This document shows, one piece after another, positions 35,586 to 46,984 of a DNA stretch of 64,000 bases (positions are counted from its first letter, which is position 1; each line of letters begins with the position of its first letter). The position numbers were made by a program, and so were the translations under genes. The stretch comes from Utricularia gibba (Eukaryota > Streptophyta > Magnoliopsida > Lamiales > Lentibulariaceae), in assembly GCA_002189035.1 (NCBI GenBank), contig CM007990.1, forward strand, positions 1,054,001 to 1,118,000, in the 5' to 3' direction. The notes beneath the pieces are model-generated. The model did no database searches, had not been told where the DNA came from, and was given only the letters and a program-made list of their open reading frames with translations.

Positions 35586-38060
35586 ATGCTGGAGACGATG
35601 GAGCGACGGTATGCGATCCGCTACAGTCTGGTCTTCTTCACGGCCCTAGTCATCTTCTTCTCCTTATCCAACTTCACCTCTACTCCGCCGCCGACGGCGG
35701 AGCTTCCGGATTCCAAGCTCTCGCGTACTCGCTTCAACTCTCCCGGCCAACTCCACGCCGCCGACGTCTCACGCCACCCTCTCGACCCCCTCACTCTGTC
35801 GGAGCTCAAAAGGGTGCAGAAGATCATCCAAGACCACGAGTTTTTCAGGGATAAGGCTTACGCCCTTCACTCCGTCTCTCTTGATGAACCCGAAAAGGAG
35901 GTGGTTCTCCGGTGGACTAAAGGAGACCCACTTCCTACCAGAAAAGCCTCCGTCGTGGCGCGCGCCGCCGGCCAATCCCACCTGCTCAGCATCGAATTGG
36001 ACGCCGGTGAAGTCACTTTCCACGACGTGAGTCACCTGTCGGGTTTCCCGACGATGACGGTGGAGGATATGACCTCTGTTTCATCGGCGCCGCTGTCGGA
36101 TCCCCGCTTCAATCGTACGGTCCTCGCCCGCGGCGTCGATCTGAGAGACGTCACCTGCTTGCCCATCTCCAGTGGATGGTTCGGTGAGTCAATCAATCAG
36201 CATGGTGAAGATGTCTGCAGACTAAGAAATCCGGTGGGTGTTTTTCCATTTTGAACAGGGGAGAGTGACGGGAGGAGGCTGATCAAGGTCCAATGCTACT
36301 CCATCAAAGACACAGCAAACTTCTACATGAGACCAATAGAAGGGCTCACCGTTCTCGTAGATCTGGACACCAACCAAGTTGTTAAAATCACAGACATCGG
36401 CAGAAACATCCCCATACCAGATGCATCCAACACAGACTACCGCTTCTCCGCACAGAATTCCCACCAGTATCTCATCAATCCCATCTCCCTCGAGCAACCG
36501 AAGGGCCCAAGTTTCACAGTAGAAGATGACCATCTCGTGAGATGGGCGAACTGGGAATTCCATCTCAAGCCAGACGCCAGAGCTGGGGTGATCATTTCAC
36601 AGGCAAAGGTCCTGGACCCAGAAACAGGGAAGCTGAGAAGAGTGATCTACAAGGGGTTTACCTCTGAACTCTTCGTCCCTTACATGGATCCTACCGACGC
36701 CTGGTACTTCAAAACGTACATGGACGCCGGAGAATACGGGTTCGGGTTGCAGGCGATGCCTCTTGACCCACTCAATGACTGCCCCAGAAATGCTTATTAC
36801 ATGGATGGTGTGTTTGCTGCTGCTGATGGATCACCATACGTGAGACCAAACATGGTTTGTGTCTTCGAGAGCTATTCTGGAGACATTGCCTGGCGACACT
36901 CTGAAAGTCCCATCACTGGAATGGAGGTAATGGAATATCTGTTCCTGTTCCTGTCACCTTTTGTCCTTATTGGGTCCATTTTCAGATTCTGTGGTGCTCA
37001 ATGTTTTGCAGATCCGTGAAGCAAGACCCAAGGTGACTCTTGTGGTCCGAATGGCAGCTTCAGTAGCCAACTATGATTACATAATGGACTGGGAGTTTCA
37101 GACAGATGGCCTCATCAGAGTCAAGGTTAGTGGTTCTTGATATACAATCTTGTCGTTTGCCTCTTGTCTAATGGACCCCCTGCTCGAAGGCTCCATCTTT
37201 ATGTCAACTTCATTATAGTATCAGTAGAAACAAGCTCTGTTAAGTCACTACCAGCAAGCTTTGATCCTTTTGCTGGCTTCCTGTTGATGAGTGATCAGGT
37301 TGGCTTGAGCGGGATCTTGATGGTGAAGGGCACATCTGATACAAACATGGGACAGGTGAATCAGCAGCAGAATCTATATGGAACCCTTTTGTCAGAAAAC
37401 GTAATCGGAGTCATTCATGATCACTACATCACATTCTACCTTGACATGGATGTTGATGGCTCTGAAAACTCCTTTGTTAAAGTGCACCTTGAGAGGCAGC
37501 AGACGTCCCCGGGGGAGTCGCCTCGATTGAGCTACTTGAAGGCTGTGAGAAACATTGCGAAGACAGAGAAGGATGCACAGATCAAGCTCAAACTCTATGA
37601 TCCTTACGAGTTCCATGTGATCAACCCTGCAAAGAAGACTAAAGTTGGTAACCCTGTGGGGTACAAACTGGTACCTGGTGGCACAGCTGCTAATTTGCTT
37701 GACCTCAACGACGCTCCACAGAAACGAGGGGCGTTCACCAACAACCAAATTTGGGTTACACCATATAATGCGACAGAGCAGTGGGCCGGAGGCTTGTTCG
37801 TTTACCAGAACCAGGGAGAGGATACCCTTCAAGTATGGTCCAACAGGGATCGGGGGATCGAGGAGAAGGATATCGTTCTGTGGTACACATTAGGCTTTCA
37901 TCACGTTCCTTGCCAAGAGGACTTCCCCATTATGCCAACTGTGTCATCGAGCTTCGATCTCAAGCCGGTGAACTTCTTCGAGCGGAATCCAGTTTTGAGG
38001 ATTCCTCCTAATGTTGAGAAGGACCTTCCGGTTTGCCAAGCTGCTGCTGCAGCAGCATAA
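35586..38060 (+). CDS. Copper amine oxidase (primary amine oxidase), 4 exons
   Basis: Oxidises polyamines or monoamines to aldehydes with release of hydrogen peroxide and ammonia, usually in the apoplast, vacuole or peroxisome. Exons 35586-36183, 36259-36926, 37012-37125, 37299-38060 give 713 residues in phase. The N-terminus has a hydrophobic signal/anchor (RYSLVFFTALVIFFSL), so the secretory route is likely. The catalytic-base Asp is in WYFKTYMDAGEYGFG. The cofactor tyrosine (TPQ) lies in SVANYDYIMDWEFQ, although the residues around it differ from the common VGNYD. Copper ligands are HDH in VIGVIHDHYITFYLDMDVDG and the later His in LGFHHVPCQEDFPIMP. The end lacks an SKL-type peroxisomal signal (it ends in Ala residues). 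The first ATG of the open frame at 35523 is probably too far upstream; 35586 or 35598 is preferred. Confidence 0.93.
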
Positions 38061-39446
38061 AAAAGACCGGTTAGTAGAATGTCTACGTTGTATAACGTGT
38101 GCAGTTGATACCTTTGTAAGAAATAAGAAGGGTAGCAAGCCGAATATGCTATTGTACTGTATGTGCATCAGCAGATATGAATCCTTGGATCAACTGTCTC
38201 TTGCCATTATATTAGATTGTAATTCCGCAGATTATCCGTTAAATTTTCCATGTGACTGCCTTTACTCAGCATTCATAACCAGCAGAACTTCCATGAAGTA
38301 TCATCTTTCTTCCTGAAGAAAGTGAAGCTCTTTGTATGCCTTTGTTTGATACTGTCACATTCTCAAACCATTTTCAGTTCAGATGCCAACAACTGGAAAG
38401 GAGAACTGAAGGTTATAGGTTCGAAACAACCGGAATCATGATGTTTCTTCAAATCATCGGATGGCGCACCTTGATTTGCACCTTCCATTTTATGTTCTCG
38501 AGCCGTCTTTGGCTTTGTCTTCCAAGTTTTCTTTTTTACCGGCTCAGTTTCACTGAGCAAATGAACCGTGAATGATTCATCCATCACCCCCCAACAGCTT
38601 CTAGGCACTCTCAAACATTTTCACCTTAAACACTACCAATATGAAGAAGAATCATGGTTGCCAATGCAGCTAGTTCAGCGAACTGAACGTAAGAAAGGAA
38701 TGTCTCGATATCAACCAAATCCTTTCAAACAAGCATAGTGATGAAATATTTCTCAATAACCCAAAAAAAAGGACGCAAGAAAATGCTAAACATCGGTATT
38801 AGGCAACTGTAACCCTTTTTTTTAAAACCATGCTATACGCAAATACAGCAGAAACGCAGACAAAGCAGAAACCTAGGAGTTTCACTCTCGAAAAATACCA
38901 AGCAGCAGTTAGATAGACATCTGCCGTATACACACAGGAGTAAAAGTGCATTTCTTAAACACCAAGCAGATTTTCGAATTCACGAAACTGTAACAATAAA
39001 CCATCGTCGCCTCGATTCATGATCCTCGAGAGAAAAGATCAATACCTCTATACATGATCGCGGCATCCCTCCTTCCTGGACTCGGAGCGTCGAAATTTTC
39101 CGAGATCAAACAGAAGGCACCAGCGAGCCTCTGAAATACCGAGCAAACTGAAGCCCAGGTACACTTATCTATCCCACGGGCTACTAGGCCTTTATGGGCC
39201 GGACACGACGGACTCAATTGAAGAAAGCCCAAATACAAATATCAGACACGTTGCCAAATGCCAAGGCCCATAGAATTGTTTTTGACCACATTTTGAAAAT
39301 AGAATATGAAAACTGTTTAATTTATATTAATAAATTTCCGGTAATTATGATGAACACGAATCAGCTCATCATCTCTGCGTTGATTTCAGCCAGAAAATCA
39401 TGATATCAAGGGACACGGCGTGGTGACGAGAAATCCATATACAAAA
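38061..39446. other. Unassigned region, possible minus-strand short transcript
   Basis: 38061-38330 is probably the amine oxidase 3' UTR. The rest has balanced composition, unlike the AT-rich spacers elsewhere. On the minus strand a promoter-like segment with site II words (TGGGCC at 39195-39200, GGCCCA at 39275-39280) precedes a possible donor at about 39047 and an acceptor at about 38695. Splicing these would give only a ~26-residue peptide (beginning MPRSCIE), and an open frame at 38363-38614 carries no domain I know. A short or non-coding transcript divergent from TL20.3 is possible. Confidence 0.35.
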
Positions 39447-40911
39447 ATGAGTCTTGCTCCAGTTTCTACAGTTCACTTGAAATGGGTTTCTCCCTCCTCT
39501 GTTCCTAGAAGGTCACTAAATTCCATCAGCAGTCCTTGCAGAACAATCTCTGTCACTTGCTGTTGCTCAAATCAGCTGAACCCGAACTGCAATCCGGGTA
39601 CATGGATTCCCTTTTGTAGAATCAATGCTTGAATCTGCTTACTGTATGTTGATTGTTGGTTTCTTGTTTTCAAGTTGGATCAAATGGCTTAATTGGCAAC
39701 TGGGTGTTTGTTATTTTTGTATGAACTGAATGTTTGGATTGGGAAAATGCAGAACAAAAGGGGTTGAGGAGGCTGTTATCAAGTGCCATTGCTGCTGCTT
39801 TTGTTGCGTTTAGTACATCAGATTTATCGGCATTTGCTGATTTGAATAAATATGAAGCCGAAACCCGGGGTGAATTCGGGATTGGTTCAGCAGCACAGTT
39901 CGGCTCTGCAGATCTCAAGTGTGTTTTCTATGCGAATTGTGTGAAACAGCATGGTCTCAGAAAACTGATGTGAATTCTGTTTGTTCTTTTGCAGGAAAGC
40001 AGTCCATGTCAATGAAAATTTCAGGTTCATTCTTGTTCCATCACTTTGTCGTAGTGATCTGCCCTGCGTGAAACAAGAAAAGGGTTAACGCTTCATTGAT
40101 CAAAGTACCCATTGTGATGCAGACGAGCAAATTTCACATCTGCTGATATGAGGGAATCAGATTTCAGTGGCTCTACTTTCAATGGTGCTTATCTAGAAAA
40201 AGCAGTAGCATATAAAGCAAACTTTACAGGTACTTATTCAATGGTTTTCCAAAATGGGGTACCTTCATCTTTCTACCTTCATTCATGGCTGGTTTCTTCT
40301 CTCCTAGGTGCTGACCTGAGTGACACACTAATGGATCGCATGGTAAGCAAGACAAGGGAATCCCCCATGGTTTAAGTGCCTTTGCATGATCAAATTTCTG
40401 CCCTGCGTGCAGGTTCTGAATGAAGCTAATCTTACCAATGCTGTGCTTGTTAGATCAGTTCTAACACGCAGTGATCTGGGCGGAGCTATAATCGAGGGAG
40501 CTGATTTCAGCGATGCTGTCATAGACCTTACTCAGAAGCAGGTGCTACTTCATCAACAGTCACCTCTTTCGCATTTCTGTTTTCTCTGCTCACCCCCTTC
40601 ACAAATAGCCATCTTGCTCAGTCTACTGCTAGCATGCATTTTACCTTCAAGTAGCGTGGTTATCTTGCTCTGTTCCTGGTTCAAACTATGAATTCCTTAC
40701 ACTGTGGGAATGTGTTCAGGCTCTCTGCAAGTACGCCAGTGGAACCAATCCCACGACTGGAGTAAGCACTAGGAAAAGCCTTGGCTGTGGGAACAGCAAA
40801 CGCAATGCGTACGGCTCTCCGTCTTCTCCCCTGCTGAGTGCTCCTCCGCAGAAAATCCTGGATCGGGATGGCTTTTGTGACTCAGCTACTGGCCTTTGTG
40901 ATGCTAGCTGA
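39447..40911 (+). CDS. TL20.3: Thylakoid lumenal pentapeptide-repeat protein TL20.3 (span includes introns)
   Basis: Lumenal protein of unknown activity, conserved in green plants. The first exon (39447-39597) encodes a Ser/Arg-rich transit peptide. The second carries a twin-Arg-like and hydrophobic lumenal signal (RRLLSSAIAAAFVAFSTS) with cleavage near SAFA. The mature part begins DLNKYEAETRGEFGIGSAAQ. The pentapeptide repeats follow with A(N/D)xx periodicity: ANFTSADMRESDFSGSTFNG, AYLEKAVAYKANFTG, ADLSDTLMDRMV, ANLTNAVLVRSVLTRSDLGG. The C-terminus has four conserved cysteines (ALCKYASGTNP, LGCGNSKRN, then DGFCDSATGLCDAS), likely disulphides. The stop is TGA at 40909. This matches Arabidopsis At1g12250 closely from memory. 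All introns seen are GT-AG. An upstream in-frame ATG at 39420 is a less likely start. Confidence 0.92.
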
Positions 40912-41163
40912 CCAGCAATGAAGCCCCCCAGTTAAAGACCTGGAGACATTTGATGGCCATGGACACCCTCCAGTCCGGTCTCAAGAACTTCAAACCTCCA
41001 AATTCTCTGGGAGTCAGACGCACCGAGTGTTGAATATATGTTCATATGTAGACAGATGCTTTTTCTGTGAATTCAAAATTCTGATTTTGGTGAATGCAAG
41101 TCGCCGCCAACCACCTCGGAGCTTTTGAAAAACGACACTTGACGATGCATTCGGCACCGGGCT

Positions 41164-42927
41164 TTGATGCTCTCTAATCGACGCTCATGCTCTCTATTCT
41201 TTTTACACAGAGGTGCTCAGGTACTTCCCCGTCGGAGACAGTTGTCCGGGCAATTCCACACCAATTTCGGGTCTCCGGGGACATCCGAGCAGAGTTGTGT
41301 AATACCACAAGAGGGGTATGGCGGCGGAAGTTCGAAGTTCCTTTCCGGTTGTGAACTAAATTCATATGACATTCGTCACCTAATCAGCGTTTGTGCGTAC
41401 TCCGGCCTGTTCTGTTCCGGAGAGCAGGTTCACTGTCATGTTCTGAAAGCAGGGTTGAACTCCAACGCGTTTGTTTCGACAGCTTTGATAAATTTCTACG
41501 CCAAGTTCGAGCTCCTTCGTCCTGCACATCAGGTGTTTGTTGAAATTCCTGACCCAAATTTGGTTTCTTGGAACTCTCTCCTTTCAGGGTATGTACACTG
41601 TGGGCGGTTTCAAAAGGCTTTGGAATGGTTTCATCACCTAGAAAAATCCTCTCATCGCGCTGATGCCTATTCGATCACTGCAGTTTTGTCTGTTTGTGGG
41701 CAGATGAAGTTGGTTACATTGGGAAGAACTCTGCACTCCAGGAGCCTGAAACTAGGCTATGAGTGCTCCACTTTTGTTGCCAACTGCTTGATTGGCATGT
41801 ATGGGAAGTGTGGCTGTGTTGCAGAAGCATCTGCCGTCTTTGAAGGCATGCTTCTCAGGGACACCATTTCCTGGAACTCCTTCTTGTCAGCAAATGCAAG
41901 AAACGGGGAGCTTGATCTGGCCTTCCACATATTTCATCAGATGCCAAATCTTGACACAATAGCCTACAATGAACTGATCAGCTCCATTGCACAGTTTGGA
42001 GTGATAGATGATGCCATTTCCTTGATGGCCACAATGCCGACCCCAAATTCATCTTCTTGGAACTCCATAGTCTCCGGGTACGTAAACAGAAACAGAGCCA
42101 CAGAAGCTTTAGAATTCTTTACCAGAATGCACTCTGCAGATGTTGCTATGGATGAGTTCACATTCTCAAGCATTTTGAGTGGCATTGCAAGCTTGTCAGC
42201 CCTCACACCAGGAGATTCAACCCATTGCTGTGTGATCAAGATTGGCTTAAACAGACATGTTATCGTGGGAACAGCTCTCCTAGACATGTATTTCAAATGT
42301 GGGAAGATCAAGGAAGCAGAAGCAGTGTTCCAGTCTCTACCGGAGAGAAACCTGATCACATGGAACTCCATGATATCTGGATATGCAAACCATGGCGATT
42401 CAACCAAAGCAATAAAGCTTTTTCATGAACTAAGATCAAGGGAAGACGATGATGGTATACAGCCTGATGAAATCACTTTCCTTAATGTTCTCCTCTCCTG
42501 TTGGAACAACAAGATCATCCCACTCAATACCGCAAGCCTTTACTTCGAAATGATGCTCTCCGAATACAAGATTCGTCCCATGGCAGAGCACTCCTGTCTG
42601 ATCATCAAGCTCATGGGCAGAGAGGGAGACTTGAGCAGCGCAGTGAGGATGATACATGAACTAGGGCACGAGGAGTGCGGAACAGTGTGGGAGACGTTGC
42701 TCGGCGCAGCTGTGACGTGTGGTGACGTGAAGGTAGCAGAAACAGCGGCTAGAAAGTCCATCGAATTGGGGACTGATAACGAGTATACGTACATATCGTT
42801 GTCGAATGTGTACGCCGGGCACGGAAAATGGGAAGACGTCGGTGGCATCAGAAGGCTGATGAAGACGATGAAGTTCAGAAAGGATTGTGGTTGCAGTTGG
42901 ATTCAGGCAGACTCCTCGGGAAACTAA
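41164..42927 (+). CDS. PLS-class pentatricopeptide repeat protein, E subgroup, single exon
   Basis: A 587-residue RNA-binding helical-repeat protein. The Arg-rich start (MMLSNRRSCSLFFLHRGAQV, then LPRRR) looks like a mitochondrial or plastid presequence. Repeats run from about residue 70 to 480, with classical WNSLLSGYVHCGRFQKALEW, NCLIGMYGKCGCVAEASAVF, WNSIVSGYVNRNRATEALEF and TALLDMYFKCGKIKEAEAVF units. The C-terminal E motif is present (WETLLGAAVTCGDVKVAETA, YTYISLSNVYAGHGKWEDVG). The protein ends soon after CGCSWIQADSSGN, without a DYW deaminase domain. E-class PPR proteins usually choose C-to-U editing sites in organelle transcripts and recruit a DYW partner. I cannot name the orthologue or its target. 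Being intronless is normal for the family. Confidence 0.9.
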   Translation: MMLSNRRSCSLFFLHRGAQVLPRRRQLSGQFHTNFGSPGTSEQSCVIPQEGYGGGSSKFLSGCELNSYDIRHLISVCAYSGLFCSGEQVHCHVLKAGLNSNAFVSTALINFYAKFELLRPAHQVFVEIPDPNLVSWNSLLSGYVHCGRFQKALEWFHHLEKSSHRADAYSITAVLSVCGQMKLVTLGRTLHSRSLKLGYECSTFVANCLIGMYGKCGCVAEASAVFEGMLLRDTISWNSFLSANARNGELDLAFHIFHQMPNLDTIAYNELISSIAQFGVIDDAISLMATMPTPNSSSWNSIVSGYVNRNRATEALEFFTRMHSADVAMDEFTFSSILSGIASLSALTPGDSTHCCVIKIGLNRHVIVGTALLDMYFKCGKIKEAEAVFQSLPERNLITWNSMISGYANHGDSTKAIKLFHELRSREDDDGIQPDEITFLNVLLSCWNNKIIPLNTASLYFEMMLSEYKIRPMAEHSCLIIKLMGREGDLSSAVRMIHELGHEECGTVWETLLGAAVTCGDVKVAETAARKSIELGTDNEYTYISLSNVYAGHGKWEDVGGIRRLMKTMKFRKDCGCSWIQADSSGN

Positions 42928-43118
42928 ACCCTCCAATTGATTTGTTCCTATAAATTCATTTGCTAGATAAATATATTATTTTATAAAATATTTCAATTTA
43001 ATCTTTTGTCTGAATTTTTTCAATTAACAAGCACAAATAATTTAAATAAATCATTTCGGAAAGATTTCTATAAATTTGTTCTGTTGGAGGACACGCGCGT
43101 CCGTCTGGGTGTCTGCCA

Positions 43119-46100
43119 TTATATGTAAGCATGCGCTTCGCATTCAGCTGCGACCAGCAAAGCTTTACGAACTCCAGGACACGGGTCGCCGAATCGTCTG
43201 TGTGATGCATGAAGCGAGCACACGTTCTGGCCTAAACAAGCCTGCCACATTTAAGAAAGAACAGATCAGCATGCTCCACAGAAGCAATTACATGCAAAAA
43301 CAAGGAGAGGAAGAGGGAAGCTTGCCTTCTCCACTATCAATCTGGAGGTTCCCGAGTGACAGTTACCCTGAGTGTAGTTACTGCAATCTCCTGTGGGGTT
43401 TCCAAAACTCGCAAACACGACTTTGGAGATGAGTTTACCAGGAGGGCATTTGAGGCGAATCCTGCCGCTTTGGTCACAGTGTTTACTCCTTGAAACGGCT
43501 CCATTTCCTGACTCTGTTGCGTGTCCACACACTTGTGTTACTGAGACAGTGTCAACTGTTATGCCAAGAGGATTGCCGGCTTCTTCTTCGAAGATCACTA
43601 GCAGGTTGTCTCTGGGCTTGAGGAAGGATCTTGGGATATGATACCTGGAATGATAAGACATGCTCATGTGCACTTGAGGTTTAATTACGTAGTATGGGAT
43701 CATACCATGTTTGTGAGGTAGAGCCATCGGGTTTATGGAAGGAGATCCAGTAACGGCCAATGTTTTGGCCATTTATCCAGGCTTCACCCTTACCCATGGA
43801 GGCAAGGTTCAGTGCCACCGGATGATAACCAGATGGGGCATCGAAATTCGACTGTCAACAATGGAATCAGATTGTGTTAATGGTTCAGGATGAGAATAAA
43901 TGTGCTGCAAATTTAGCTTACCTTGTACCATGTTAATGGCTGGGAAACCAAACTGTATTTGTTCCAGTTTGCTACAGAAGACCCGTACTCTGAGAAATAC
44001 TCCAATTTTTCTCCTAGTAATCCTACCTGTAGCATAATTTGAGAGTGATTATTAGAGGGAAGTGTAAACTGTGTTTGCACTCAACATACCTGATATCCCC
44101 ATGAATAGTTTGTTAGATCTTTTACAATTTGATTTTCTTGGATGCTGACACTCGACAAACCAGCTGCTCTCTTCTCCATATATGCCCCTGAATCCTGTAG
44201 TTATAAATGTAGCAGAAAAGGATTTGAATGCTAATTTGTTTTCGATGGCAGAATATATGGCATGAGAGAAAATTAAGAAATTACCGGTAATCCAACCATG
44301 GAACTAAGCAGAGAGATGTTCTGAATTCCATTCATGAATTGTGTGCTTGTTTGAAGAACGAATCCTGATCTTCGGTGAGCACCATGAGACGATCCTGAGG
44401 CGAAACAGACAGTTACTAGATATCTCTCGAGAGGTTTTGGTGCCTGCTCGTGTTGTGGTACCTATGAGCTCTCCATTTGCAAACACACTTAAAGCATGTC
44501 CCTTCGAAGTTATTGTTATCACTGTCCGTGAGGAATCTGTTTTCTCGTAGCTGGGAGGGGAGACACCAATAAATCTGTTGGATGGTGGCGCAACGGAGAA
44601 ATATGGAGCTGATTCTTGAAACATTTCAGGTTTACCTGGTGGTGTACCACAAATAATCTGAGAAATCTTTGGTAGTATTCATCTGCTCCAACAACAAATT
44701 GGATCGTGTCAAGGTGTCGTCGTATCCCGGAACTGGTTCACTGATTTGTCTCCACATTTCTGTTGAATCCAACTTCAGAGCTGGCTGTCTTGCTCTTGTG
44801 CTAAACTGGGTGTTTACCTGTACGAAACCAAGAAACTTGCTTTTCATCTTACACTGTTCCACACACTTGTCTGATCAAATCTGATATTTACCTTCGCCGT
44901 GTTAAAGACTTCAGCTTGGCAGTCAGGTAGGATGCTAATCGACTTGGGTGGAAGATGATACGTCGCATTCCGAAATTCTATCGCTGCTTCCTCTCCAGAT
45001 TCATTCACTAGAATGGCTGCACATTCTTCACTCTCTCCAGTGTATACAAAGACCTGTTACGTGGAGAATGAAAGGCCTAGTTAGCAGTCCTCTGCAACGA
45101 ACAACTATACAAGACAGTAAATTTCCTTCTTACTTGCTGATTTTCTCCTATAGAGAAGACGGACTTCGCTCCATGCAGCAACAAATCCGAGCACAGCTTT
45201 ATTGCTGTATGCAGCTCCTTGAGATGGCCCCACATCGGCTGATTGATCAAACCTGTTGCAGGTACAAGGAACATCAATCCCTGATCATGTTCATTGTGCA
45301 CCTCACACGAACTGTACATAAGAGTACTGCTTCTGCAGTATACCATACTCATCCAACGGTGCATGATCATAATAGCTTGTGGTCACGAATTCAGATCCAC
45401 TCCTTCCGAAGTTCGTCCCGCCATGGTACTACAACACAGAAGATAACAGACTTGAGTTGACAGCACCAGATGCTATGACCTTTAGGGAGGAGGCAGGTTT
45501 TAATTCCATCCACCATATAGTAGTTTATGTAGCTTCCATTCTTTCTAACAATGAATAGTGCAGCATGGTATGCAATGTCCTCTGGCTTTCGCGTCCTCGT
45601 CGCATTACCATAAACTTCGAATCTGCAATTTCGTGCATCTTGTTCATGGCTGGGAACATACAGTTACGATCAATGCCACGGGTGTTGAAGAAACAAGAGG
45701 TATTACACTTGTGTCCAGTTTTCCGTCCAGAGTGCTGGTTTGTTTGGTGAATTTGGGCCGGCGAATGTCTCTCCACAGATCAGTCCATTGCATGCATTGA
45801 TCTGCATTATTTTCTTAATATGAGAAACTTTGAATGGCTTATCATCCACTTTCATGAAATTGGAAGGCTCATTAGCACTTGGGCCCAGACGTCGTACCAC
45901 TGGATCGGGCGCATCATCTTGCTTGCACATGACCCAGGGGACGCCCGTTTCAAGCCCCACCGCCATCTCCGCTGCCCATTGGACATACCGCTGGCCTCCC
46001 TCGTGGAACGCCCTCTCCACATTCTGGTATTCATTCTCTATCTGCCCAATCAGGCAAAACATGTGACCACTGCATTTGGCACCTTCCCGAAGCATGCGCA

Positions 46101-46984
46101 ATTCAAAGAAGTACCTGGGTGAGAATGATGGGTCCTCCTTGTGAAGCGAACAAGCCCTCCGACTTCATCAAGCTGACTACCTTGGTCACAAAGCTTTTCA
46201 TATAATCCTAAAACAGAAAAAAACATTATCCTCCTTTCCCCCGACAGAACGGCTTTCCTCATTTCTAAATCACCTTGTACGGCTCGTTGTCTGTTCTAAA
46301 TACAATTCCTGGCACATCATGCAGCCAAAACGGCAACGCTCTGTGCAAAAACGAAAGCCGTGAGCTAGAAAGTTGAAGGGACCATGACATCAACGTTGGC
46401 CTATTTTCTTCGCATGAGATTTCACGTTACCCATACGACCATTCGCCTTCGATGAACGGACCGATTCGAAGACATACGTACAGCCCTTCTGCGTGGACTT
46501 GCTTGATGAACCCCACCAGATCGTTTCTTCCATTGAAATCATACTGAGAAGTGCAATCAACATAAACAAATCTCATATTTCCCATAATTTTAACTGCTCC
46601 AGCTTCAGATATATACAAATTCACCAAAACGTAACAGGTGCTACACGAACCTGGCCAGGCTTGGGTTCGTGAAGATTCCAGAAGACATAGGTATCGATCG
46701 CGCTGAGCCCCCCACGCTTAGCTTGCTTTATCAACAACGGCCACATCTGCTTAAATACGCCACCCTTAGTTTCCCTTCGGGATAATTCACCGATGTGGGA
46801 TACTGTACATTACAAGAAAATGACGTACATCCGGAGTGCTTCGTGGATAATGAATTGACCCGGAAAAGATTAGCCTCCTGCTCCCCTGAATAATCAACGA
46901 TCTCGCATCGTAGTCGACTCCGACGCCCTCGCCGGCGACCGCCGTCAACGCGGCAGCGAGAACAACCCACCACCACGCCGGCAT
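43119..46984 (-). CDS. Beta-galactosidase with C-terminal SUEL lectin domain, BGAL16-like (many exons)
   Basis: Secreted GH35 enzyme acting on galactose-containing cell-wall polymers. Starts [18 protein letters not shown] (signal peptide) at 46984; an in-frame ATG at 47065 is less likely. Conserved blocks: [26 protein letters not shown]-adjacent [35 protein letters not shown], the acid/base Glu in [28 protein letters not shown], the nucleophile Glu in PALWTENWT, and [20 protein letters not shown]. Later: [20 protein letters not shown], then [20 protein letters not shown] and [16 protein letters not shown]. The SUEL-type lectin domain runs through [20 protein letters not shown] and finishes in a separate last exon (43241-43119, [14 protein letters not shown]) after a GC-AG intron. 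About 800 residues. The BGAL16 resemblance is from memory and the number is not certain. Confidence 0.91.

Noticed and set aside
38395-38430. GGTTCGAAAC resembling a tRNA B box
   Set aside because: No A box, acceptor stem or cloverleaf could be folded around it by eye.
43266-43340. Beta-galactosidase ending in a hydrophobic tail at a stop near 43266
   Set aside because: The tail is intron sequence after a GC donor; the true last exon lies at 43241-43119.
44590-44640. Apparent 30-residue insertion in the beta-galactosidase after DYLWYTTR
   Set aside because: It is intron read-through; using the pyrimidine-rich acceptor before CTACGAG joins DYLWYTT to [11 protein letters not shown] in phase.
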